From contig JAKBCQ010000013.1 of the NCBI GenBank assembly GCA_021807585.1, forward strand, positions 1 to 12,902: DNA of 12,902 bases, in the 5' to 3' direction. This DNA comes from Planctomycetota bacterium. Its GTDB lineage: Bacteria > Planctomycetota > Planctomycetia > Isosphaerales > Isosphaeraceae. The position numbers were made by a program, and so were the translations under genes. This document shows, piece by piece, positions 6,713 through 12,902 of the stretch; within the stretch, counting starts at the first letter, position 1, and every line of letters starts with the position of its first letter. A model generated the notes under the pieces. The model ran no database searches. It had not been told where the DNA came from and saw nothing but the letters and a program-made list of their open reading frames with translations.

Positions 6713-7288
6713 ATGAAGAAGGTGTTCACAACCGGCCAGGTCGCGAAAATTTGCAAGGTCGCGCCTCGGACGGTGAGCAAGTGGTTCGACTCGGGTCGGT
6801 TGCGGGGATACCGCATTCCGGGCTCGCAGGACCGCCGCATCCCCCGCGAGCATCTGGTTCGCTTTTTGAAGGAACACGGGATGCCGTTGGGAGACCTCGA
6901 GAGCGAGGTTTTCCATAAGATTCTCGTCGTCGGCGCCGAGGCGCCGATGCTCGCGTCGCTGCGCGAGCATCTCCGTGAAGGAGACGATTTCCGGCTCGAG
7001 GCCGCGGCGTCGGGCTTCGAGGCGGGAATCCGCGCCGAAAGCTTTCATCCCGATTGCATCGTCATCGATATGGCGGTCGGACGCATCGAGGCCGGCCAAA
7101 TCGCGCAAAATCTGCGGAAAAGCAACGATCACCAAGAAACGATCCTGGTCGCGTTGACGAGCGACGAACCGGGGGCCGAGGTCTTCTCGCTCGGCTTCAA
7201 CGACGCCTTCAAGAAGCCGTTCGACGCCGCCTTGCTCGGCGAACGGATCCGGCGTCTCATCTCTCAGAAAAAAGGTGAAGATGTTTAA
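6713..7288 (+). CDS. Excisionase-type HTH plus degenerate receiver domain regulator
   Basis: A 191-residue likely DNA-binding regulator. Residues 5-56 are a winged helix-turn-helix of the excisionase/MerR-like type, similar to BldC: FTTGQVAKICKVAPRTVSKW, then the wing GYRIPGSQDRRIPREHL. Residues about 68-187 are a CheY-like receiver. It keeps the phospho-acceptor position D119 in VIDM, T149 in LVALTS and K168 in KKPF. The acidic pair that binds Mg2+ in normal receivers is replaced by G74 and A75 in ILVVGAEAPM, so phosphorylation may be lost or altered. No histidine kinase gene is adjacent. The ATG at 6713 follows GGAG (6701-6704) by eight bases; a GTG at 6695 would add six residues and lacks a better site. 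The HTH with its RIPGSQDRRIPRE wing resembles a family I associate with planctomycetes. Target genes are unknown. Confidence 0.85.
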   Translation: MKKVFTTGQVAKICKVAPRTVSKWFDSGRLRGYRIPGSQDRRIPREHLVRFLKEHGMPLGDLESEVFHKILVVGAEAPMLASLREHLREGDDFRLEAAASGFEAGIRAESFHPDCIVIDMAVGRIEAGQIAQNLRKSNDHQETILVALTSDEPGAEVFSLGFNDAFKKPFDAALLGERIRRLISQKKGEDV

Positions 7289-7387
7289 TTCCACTTCCTT
7301 GCTTGTTTGATCAACGCTTCATTCGTTGACGCGAAGACGGCCGATCGGATCGAGAATACTCGCCTCGACGACGGCTTCGATCCAAGA

Positions 7388-7430
7388 GAAGAGCCCGGGC
7401 TCGACGCGAAACGTCGGACTCGGGCTCTTC
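7388..7430. terminator. Strong hairpin between convergent genes, probable bidirectional terminator
   Basis: A 19-base-pair stem with three imperfect positions and a CGAAA loop. The outer arms GAAGAGCCCG (7388-7397) and CGGGCTCTTC (7421-7430) pair perfectly, as do the inner CGACG and CGTCG. It lies 100 bases past the regulator's stop and 103 bases past the FKBP stop on the other strand. No T-tract is present on either side. The rest of 7289-7533 holds no gene. Confidence 0.6.
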
Positions 7431-7533
7431 GATTCTTCGGGAGAACGGGGCGCGAATCACCGGAATCAACGATTACGAAATATGTTCATTGAGATTGAGC
7501 TTATTATCGTTGATCGGCTTCGGGCCGCTCGCG

Positions 7534-8256
7534 TCATTTCTCGATCGAGATCAGCTCGACTTCAAACACCAACACCGCGTTGGGGGGAATCGGCGCTCCC
7601 GTCGGGGGATTCGCGCCGTAGGCGAGATCCGAGGGGATGAACAATTGCCACTTGGAACCGACCTTCATCAATTGAAGCGCCTCGGTCCAGCCCGCGATCA
7701 CGCGATTGACGGGAAACGACGCGGGGGCGTTCCGCTTGTAAGAGCTGTCGAACTCGGTCCCGTCGATGAGCGTTCCCCGATAGTGCGTCTTGACGACCGA
7801 GGCCGCCTTCGGCGATTCTCCCTTCCCTTCGACGATCACCTTGTATTGAAGACCGCTTTTGAGCGTGACGACTCCGTCCTTGTCTTTGTTGGCGGCGAGA
7901 AACGCCTCTCCGTCCTTCTTGCTCTTCTCGGCGATCATCTTTCCCCCTTCGGCCTGTTTGGCGGCGATACCTTCTTGAAGTTTCATAAGAGCTGCGTTCA
8001 TTTCTTGATCCGTCAGCGCCGTTTTGGCGCCCGAGAGACCGTCGCGGATCCCCTGAATCAACGTCGCCTCGTCGAGCTCGAGCTTCTGTTGCTTGAAGTT
8101 CTTGGCGATCCTCACGCCGATCGCGTAACTCGCCTTCGTTTTGTCGTCCTTGGTAACCGCGGCGTCCTTGACTTCGCCTTTGTCTTGCGCGGCGCCGATC
8201 GTCATCCAAACCGCGACGAGAAGCATCCCGGTCGCGATCGTAACCTTCGTTTTCAT
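7534..8256 (-). CDS. Exported FKBP-type peptidyl-prolyl cis-trans isomerase (FkpA/Mip-like)
   Basis: A 240-residue periplasmic foldase that isomerises prolyl bonds. Residues 1-23 are a Sec signal peptide (MKTKVTIATGMLLVAVWMTI, then GAA). No lipobox cysteine is present, so it is probably soluble. Residues about 38-125 are the helical FKBP N-terminal dimerisation domain (YAIGVRIAKNFK, ALMKLQEGIAAKQAEGGKMI, GEAFLAANK). Residues about 128-240 are the catalytic FKBP domain, with VVKTHYRGTLIDGTEFDSSY, the FPVNRVIAGWTEAL segment, GSKWQLFIPSDLAYG and a closing VLVFEVELISI strand. The family's Tyr, Phe-Asp, Val-Ile, Trp and Tyr positions are all in place, so activity is likely. I chose the ATG at 8256 because AGGAG (8262-8266) lies five bases upstream; an upstream in-frame start would add seven residues. 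The gene stands alone, divergent from the DUF1592 operon and convergent with the regulator. Confidence 0.93.
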   Translation of the reverse strand: MKTKVTIATGMLLVAVWMTIGAAQDKGEVKDAAVTKDDKTKASYAIGVRIAKNFKQQKLELDEATLIQGIRDGLSGAKTALTDQEMNAALMKLQEGIAAKQAEGGKMIAEKSKKDGEAFLAANKDKDGVVTLKSGLQYKVIVEGKGESPKAASVVKTHYRGTLIDGTEFDSSYKRNAPASFPVNRVIAGWTEALQLMKVGSKWQLFIPSDLAYGANPPTGAPIPPNAVLVFEVELISIEK

Positions 8257-8710
8257 GAACTCTCCTCGATATAACACGATGTCGGGCGGCCCTCCTCTCC
8301 AAGCGAGCGACCGTTCATCAAGACATCACTTGTAAAAAACCTTGGGGCGGAACGACGAAGACCGACCGCGGCGCGATCGGTCGAGCATTGAGCCGATTAT
8401 TCGCATCGTACGGAATCCGCCGTCGTCGCGTAAGCCGAAATTCCAACCGATCGAACGAACGATTTCGTGCCGCCGATCGCGATCGCCCCGAAAACCTCTT
8501 AAATGATTTGTGTACATTCGTTGATGATTTGACAAGAGTTCGAAACGCTCGATCCTTGGGAACGGCTCGAATCGAAAAAACCGACGCGTCGATCTCGCTC
8601 GATCCTCGATCCGTTCACGAGAATTCCCGCTTGCCGTCGCCGCGCGGCGCGGGTACTTTGATTAATGTTAAACAAAACCCCGCCGGGCGAATCCAGGACA
8701 TCCTGATACG
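8257..8710. other. Intergenic region between the divergent FKBP and DUF1592 genes
   Basis: These 454 bases must hold both promoters. Frames through them translate to Arg/Ser-rich strings without family features. A TTGACA at 8529-8534 matches a -35 element on the plus strand, but no good -10 lies 16-18 bases downstream. An AT-richer patch (8658-8682) precedes the DUF1592 start. No RNA gene or repeat was recognised. Confidence 0.45.
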
Positions 8711-11700
8711 ATGCGTGCGCTTTCGATATCGACTTCGCTCTGGATCGCATCGGCCGCGGCGTTGCTTGCGCCGGCCGCATCGGCGGGCGAAGCCCCCGCG
8801 TCTCAAACCGCCGCCGACCCGCTCGATCGATCGTTCGTCAAGTTGGTTCGCCCGTTCCTCGAAACGTACTGCGTCCGCTGCCACGCGAAAGAGGGACCCG
8901 AAGCCGATCTCGACCTCTCGGCGTACGCATCGACGAATGACGTATCGACCGATCTCGCCCGGTGGGATCGCGTGCTCAAGCGTTTACGCCGCGGCACGAT
9001 GCCTCCCGAGAAAGCCAAGCGCAAGCCGAGCGATCCAACCCGAGCCGAGATCGTCGGCTGGATCGAAGCGTTCCGCGCCCGCGAGGTCGCGGTCAACGCG
9101 GGCGATCCCGGAGTCGTCCCCGATCGACGTCTCAGCAACGTGGAATATGATAACACGATCAATGATCTGACGGGGGTCGACGTCGCTCCGGCGCGCGAGT
9201 TTCCGGTCGATCCCGCGAACGAGGCGGGTTTCGACAACTCGGCGCAATCGCTCACGGTTTCTCCCGAGCTCGTCAAGAAATATCTCGCCGCCGCGCGAAG
9301 CGTCGCCGATCACCTGATCCTCAAACCGCGCGGGTTTTCGTTCGCTCGCTTCGCCGCGGTCGCCGACACCGATCGCGATAAATACTGCGTGCGTCGCGTG
9401 ATCGAGTTTTATCAACGCCAAAAGCTCGATTACGCCGATTTCTTCTTCGCCGCCTGGACATATAAGCATAAGAATAGCCTAGGAGAACGCGATAAGACGC
9501 TTACGGAGATCGCCGTGGGGGCGGGCTTGAGCCCGCGTTACCTCGATCGGATCTGGAGCGTTCTTAACGACCCCGCTGGGGAGATCGGACCGATCGCGGC
9601 GATCCAGACGTTGTGGCGGGAGCTTCCCGCGCCGGATAAAGGATCGACCGAGGCGGCTCGCCGCGACTGCGAGCGGATGCGTGATTTCGTCGTCGAGCTG
9701 CGCCGGCTCGCGACCCCCGAGATCAAAAATCTGACCTCGCCGACGGTTCATCCCGGATCTCAAACGCTTGTCTTATGGAAGAATCGCGAATACGCCAAGA
9801 ACCGGACAAGATACGCGGGAATCACGCCGGCGCTCAGACGCGACAAGCTGACGACCGCGACCGAGACGGCGCGGAATCTCGCGCTTCCCGCCGATCCCGC
9901 CGCGATCAAGCCTTATGAGACGTCTCTCGAACGCTTTTGCGCGACGTTCCCCGACGCCTTTTACGTATCCGAACGCGCGCGCGTTTATCTCGACGCCAAA
10001 AGTGAAAAGAACAATACGGGTCGATTATTAAGCGCCGGGTTTCACAGCATGACGGGCTTTTTTCGCGACGACGCCCCCTTATATGATCTGATTCTTGACG
10101 AAAAGGGTCGGAGCGAACTCGACATGTTGTGGCGCGAGTTCCACTTCATCACGCTCGATCCAATGCGCCAGTATGCGAGCTTTCTTTGGTTTGATCGGAC
10201 CGATTCGCGATTCATGCGCGGCGAGGAGTTCGATTTCGCCCGCGCCGAGGATCGCGACGCGGCGTCTTCGGCAAAAATCAAAAGGCTGGCTGAAGTCTAT
10301 TTGAACAAGGCGATCGCGAAGGGGGCGGGGTCGATCGCTCAAGACGCGATTCGCACGTATTTCACGACGATCGACGATCAAATACGAGCGGTCGAGCGCG
10401 ATCGGCTCGACGCCGAGCCGAGCCATGTCGAGGCTCTTGAGGCGTTCGCCGAAAAGGCCTTCCGCCGCAAGCTTTCCGCGGACGATCGCGCCTCGGTCGC
10501 ATCGTTTTATCGTGCGGCGCGAACGAACGACGCGCTCACCCACGAAGACGCCGTGCGCGATACGATCGTTTACATCTTGATGTCTCCTAAGTTTTTGTAT
10601 CATCGTTTCGAGACCGCGGCGGGATCGGCGGATCGACCGAGCACGCCCGCGTCGGTTCTCAATCCGCCGACCGCGACGGGGCGATCGTCGGTTCGGCCGA
10701 AAGATTCGGTTCGGCCGCTCGACGACGAATCGCTGGCGAATCGGCTGAGCTATTTCCTTCACGCGAGCCCTCCCGATCCCGAGTTGAGAGCCCGAGCCGC
10801 CGCCGGGGATCTCCGCCGTCGCGACGTTCTGATCGCCGAAACGAGGCGAATGCTCGCCGACCGACGAACGCGCCGATTCGCGACCGAATTCCTCGGCAAT
10901 CTCCTCGATTTTCGCCGATTTGAAGAGCACAACGCGGTCGATCGGGGGCGATTCCCCGCGTTCAACGATGAATTGCGCAAATCGATGTTTGAAGAACCGA
11001 TTCGTTTTTTCGTCGATTTGACGCGGCGAAACGGGACGATCGACGAATTGATCGACGCCGATCATACGTTTGTCGACGCGGCGCTCGCCGGACATTACGG
11101 CGTGAACGTAACTCAATTCGATTCCGAAGGTTGGGCGCGGGTCGACCGGGTGAAGGATTTGGGTCGGGGCGGACTTATGCCGATGGCGGTTTTTCTGACG
11201 AAGAACGCTCCGGGTTTGCGGACGAGCCCGGTGAAGCGCGGCTACTGGGTGGTGCGCAGGTTGTTGGGCGAGGAGATCCCCCCTCCCCCTCCGACCGTCC
11301 CCGAGCTGCCGAGCGACGAGGCGAAACTCGGCGAACGGACGCTTCGCGAGGCGCTCGCATCGCACCGGGCCGATAAAAGCTGCTCGGGATGCCACGACCG
11401 ATTCGATTCGATCGGGCTCGCGTTCGAGGGGTTCGGCCCGGTCGGTGAGCGACGCGAGAAAGACCTCGGCGGCAGAGCGATCGACGCGCACGCGTCCTTT
11501 CCCCAGGGGGGCGAGGGAACGGGAGTCGACGGGCTGAGAGAATACATTCACAAGTTTCGGCATGATGAGTTTGTCGACAATTTTTGTCGTAAACTGCTCG
11601 CCTACGCGCTCGGTCGGACGACGATCCCGACCGACGACGACGTCGTTCGCGCGATGCGCGACCGGCTCGAAGCCGACGGCGGTCGGATCGGCGGATTGTT

Positions 11701-11755
11701 TGAGACGATCGTAACGAGCCCGCAATTTTTGAACCGACGCGTCGACGTCGATTGA
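8711..11755 (+). CDS. DUF1587/DUF1595/DUF1592/DUF1588/DUF1585 protein with two CxxCH haem-type motifs
   Basis: A 1014-residue exported protein of the planctomycete DUF1592 superfamily, whose biochemical function is not established. Residues 1-26 are a Sec signal peptide. A cytochrome-like N-terminal domain follows, with CVRCH at 54-58 and MPPEKAKRKPS near 97-107, where the Met could be the second haem ligand. DUF1587 starts near 138 (RRLSNVEYDNTINDLTG). A long central region (about 205-570) includes YCVRRVIEFYQRQ and HPGSQTLVLWKNREYA. DUF1595 lies near 573-640 (AEKAFRRKL, YILMSPKFLYHRFE), DUF1592 near 670-800 (LANRLSYFLHASPPD), DUF1588 from 819 (RGGLMPMAVFLTKNAPGLRTSPVKR and CSGCH at 891-895) and DUF1585 from about 943. 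The ATG at 8711 opens the signal peptide; its ribosome site AGGA (8695-8698) is distant. It forms an operon with the DUF1552 gene 15 bases downstream. A periplasmic electron-transfer role is inferred from the haem motifs. Confidence 0.92.
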   Translation: MRALSISTSLWIASAAALLAPAASAGEAPASQTAADPLDRSFVKLVRPFLETYCVRCHAKEGPEADLDLSAYASTNDVSTDLARWDRVLKRLRRGTMPPEKAKRKPSDPTRAEIVGWIEAFRAREVAVNAGDPGVVPDRRLSNVEYDNTINDLTGVDVAPAREFPVDPANEAGFDNSAQSLTVSPELVKKYLAAARSVADHLILKPRGFSFARFAAVADTDRDKYCVRRVIEFYQRQKLDYADFFFAAWTYKHKNSLGERDKTLTEIAVGAGLSPRYLDRIWSVLNDPAGEIGPIAAIQTLWRELPAPDKGSTEAARRDCERMRDFVVELRRLATPEIKNLTSPTVHPGSQTLVLWKNREYAKNRTRYAGITPALRRDKLTTATETARNLALPADPAAIKPYETSLERFCATFPDAFYVSERARVYLDAKSEKNNTGRLLSAGFHSMTGFFRDDAPLYDLILDEKGRSELDMLWREFHFITLDPMRQYASFLWFDRTDSRFMRGEEFDFARAEDRDAASSAKIKRLAEVYLNKAIAKGAGSIAQDAIRTYFTTIDDQIRAVERDRLDAEPSHVEALEAFAEKAFRRKLSADDRASVASFYRAARTNDALTHEDAVRDTIVYILMSPKFLYHRFETAAGSADRPSTPASVLNPPTATGRSSVRPKDSVRPLDDESLANRLSYFLHASPPDPELRARAAAGDLRRRDVLIAETRRMLADRRTRRFATEFLGNLLDFRRFEEHNAVDRGRFPAFNDELRKSMFEEPIRFFVDLTRRNGTIDELIDADHTFVDAALAGHYGVNVTQFDSEGWARVDRVKDLGRGGLMPMAVFLTKNAPGLRTSPVKRGYWVVRRLLGEEIPPPPPTVPELPSDEAKLGERTLREALASHRADKSCSGCHDRFDSIGLAFEGFGPVGERREKDLGGRAIDAHASFPQGGEGTGVDGLREYIHKFRHDEFVDNFCRKLLAYALGRTTIPTDDDVVRAMRDRLEADGGRIGGLFETIVTSPQFLNRRVDVD

Positions 11756-11758
11756 GCG

Positions 11759-11763
11759 AAGGA
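11759..11763 (+). promoter_or_regulatory. Shine-Dalgarno site for the DUF1552 gene
   Basis: AAGGA lies seven bases before the ATG at 11771 and four bases after the DUF1592 stop. It supports independent translation of the second gene on a shared message. Confidence 0.65.
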
Positions 11764-11770
11764 ATTGAAC

Positions 11771-12902
11771 ATGAGCGAATCCGAGAACCGGAATCGGCGT
11801 GCGAACCGCGGCGGGAGCGACCGGCGAACGTTTCTTCGCGGCGTCGGCGTGACGATGGCGCTCCCCTGGCTCGAATCGATCGCGGTGTGGGGAGACGAGA
11901 CCCCCGCCGCCGACGCGGCGACGGCTTATCCCAAACGATTCGCGGTGATGTTCATGGGATGCGGCGTCAACCCCGTGCACTGGACCGCGAAGGGGAACGG
12001 CGAATCGATCGAGCTCGGTCGCTGCCTGACTCCGCTCGAACCGATCAAATCGAAGATCAATTATATTGAAGGTTTGTTTAATAAGCACGCGACGGGGGTC
12101 GGCATTCACCCCGGCCAGACGGGGAACATTCTTTCGGGGGCGGCGCTTCAGAAGGGCGCCGAACTGAGGGGGGGCGTGAGCCTCGATCAACTGCTGGCGC
12201 AGCGCCTGGGAGAAGCGACCCCTCAACCGAGCATGGTATTGGGATGTGAACAACCGATTACAGGTTATCACGAGACGAACTTCTCGATGGCTTACAGCTC
12301 GCACATCTCGTGGTCGAACGCGACGTCTCCCGTGCCGATGGAGGTTTATCCCGCGCTCGCTTTCGACGCGCTTTTCGACAACCGAGGAAACAGGCGGAAC
12401 AAAAGCGTGCTCGACCGCGTTCAGGAGGAGGCGTTGAGTTTAAGTAAAAAGGTGAGCGCGCGTGATCGCGCCAAGCTCGACGAATACCTGACGAGCGTGC
12501 GCGAGGTTGAGAAGCGCGTTTCCCCCGAGCGGAATCGCCTGGAATCCGCCGCCGACCGCGCCCAGTCGCGGGGAAAGCCGGCGATCGCGCTCAAACGCCC
12601 CGACGACGGCCTTCCCGAAGATATTCGCGAACATATGCATTTGATGTGCGATCTCGTCGCGCTCGCGTTCGAAACCGATAAGACGAGAATCGCCACGCTT
12701 TTGATGTGCCGCGACATCTCGGGGCTCTTTTATCCGTTCCTCGACGTCCGCGACGCTCACCATAGCGCATCGCACAACGATCGATCCGAGGCATATGAAC
12801 GCGTGACGCGATATTATTGCGAACAGTTCGCGCGGCTGGCGACTCGGCTCGATTCGATCGCCGAGGGGAACGGAACGATCCTCGACAATTCGTGCCTGAT
12901 CT
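11771..12902 (+). CDS. DUF1552 protein, Tat-exported, 3' end outside window
   Basis: The frame stays open from the ATG at 11771 to the window edge, giving 377 visible residues; DUF1552 proteins usually reach about 420-460, so the last part is missing. Residues 16-24 (SDRRTFLRG) are a twin-arginine signal with R18-R19, followed by the hydrophobic GVGVTMALPWLES. This points to export as a folded, possibly cofactor-bearing protein. The body carries the family's blocks: RFAVMFMGCGVNPVHW, INYIEGLFNKHATGVGIHPG, SGAALQKG, VSLDQLLAQRLG, FSMAYSSHISW and MHLMCDLVALAFETDKTRI. A His-rich stretch (HHSASHN, H330, H331, H335) could bind metal. It follows the DUF1592 gene by 15 bases, a pairing seen repeatedly in planctomycetes, so the two probably act together in the periplasm. 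The function is unproven. Confidence 0.9.
   Translation, partial: MSESENRNRRANRGGSDRRTFLRGVGVTMALPWLESIAVWGDETPAADAATAYPKRFAVMFMGCGVNPVHWTAKGNGESIELGRCLTPLEPIKSKINYIEGLFNKHATGVGIHPGQTGNILSGAALQKGAELRGGVSLDQLLAQRLGEATPQPSMVLGCEQPITGYHETNFSMAYSSHISWSNATSPVPMEVYPALAFDALFDNRGNRRNKSVLDRVQEEALSLSKKVSARDRAKLDEYLTSVREVEKRVSPERNRLESAADRAQSRGKPAIALKRPDDGLPEDIREHMHLMCDLVALAFETDKTRIATLLMCRDISGLFYPFLDVRDAHHSASHNDRSEAYERVTRYYCEQFARLATRLDSIAEGNGTILDNSCLI

Noticed and set aside
6551..7294. A 247-codon minus-strand frame over the HTH-receiver gene
   Set aside because: The sense strand encodes a clear HTH and receiver; the antisense product resembles nothing recognisable.
7489..8274. A 261-codon plus-strand frame over the FKBP gene
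   Set aside because: Antisense shadow of a gene with a complete FKBP motif set and a good ribosome site.
8388..9170. A plus-strand frame spanning the FKBP-DUF1592 intergenic region and the start of the DUF1592 gene
   Set aside because: It overlaps the signal peptide and haem domain of the real gene in another frame, and its product is Arg/Ser-rich.
10079..12304. A 741-codon open frame on the minus strand across the DUF1592 and DUF1552 genes
   Set aside because: It is antisense to two well-supported genes, its translation is Arg-rich with no family features, and biased codon use in the sense frames explains the lack of stops.

Overview
This window most likely comes from a planctomycete (Planctomycetota), possibly an Isosphaera-like lineage. 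The phylum call rests on gene content. There is a DUF1587/DUF1595/DUF1592/DUF1588/DUF1585 cytochrome-type protein followed by a Tat-exported DUF1552 protein. There is also an excisionase-type helix-turn-helix fused to a receiver domain, and a FlgI-like protein carrying HEAT-type repeats. The DNA is GC-rich and full of GATCG/CGATC words. The finer placement is a guess. No tRNA, rRNA, CRISPR array, transposase or integrase was recognised.

Layout. At 2-199 (+) is the 3' end of rnpA, the RNase P protein gene. Two minus-strand genes converge on it: a membrane-anchored coiled-coil protein (685-1542) and an overlapping small one-helix membrane protein (408-716). They end at a textbook hairpin-plus-T-tract terminator (346-378). 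After a 682-base intergenic stretch come a DUF3467 protein (2225-2629), an indoleamine 2,3-dioxygenase-family haem enzyme (2833-3918) and a secreted FlgI-like protein (4130-5968), all on the plus strand but with gaps that suggest separate units. A 744-base stretch without a gene leads to the HTH-receiver regulator (6713-7288). That gene converges on a periplasmic FKBP-type prolyl isomerase (7534-8256, minus), with a strong hairpin between them. Divergently from the FKBP gene runs a tight two-gene operon: the DUF1592-family dihaem-type protein (8711-11755) and a DUF1552 protein (11771 to the window end, incomplete).

How the genes work together. Only two sets look functionally linked by position: the 1542-408 membrane pair and the DUF1592-DUF1552 export/redox pair. 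The rest reads as ordinary single-gene planctomycete chromosome. I do not see a defence island, a biosynthetic cluster or a mobile element. The most unusual items are the FlgI fold that appears to be split by a HEAT-type insert, the receiver domain lacking its acidic pair, and a tryptophan/indole dioxygenase with no kynurenine-pathway neighbours.
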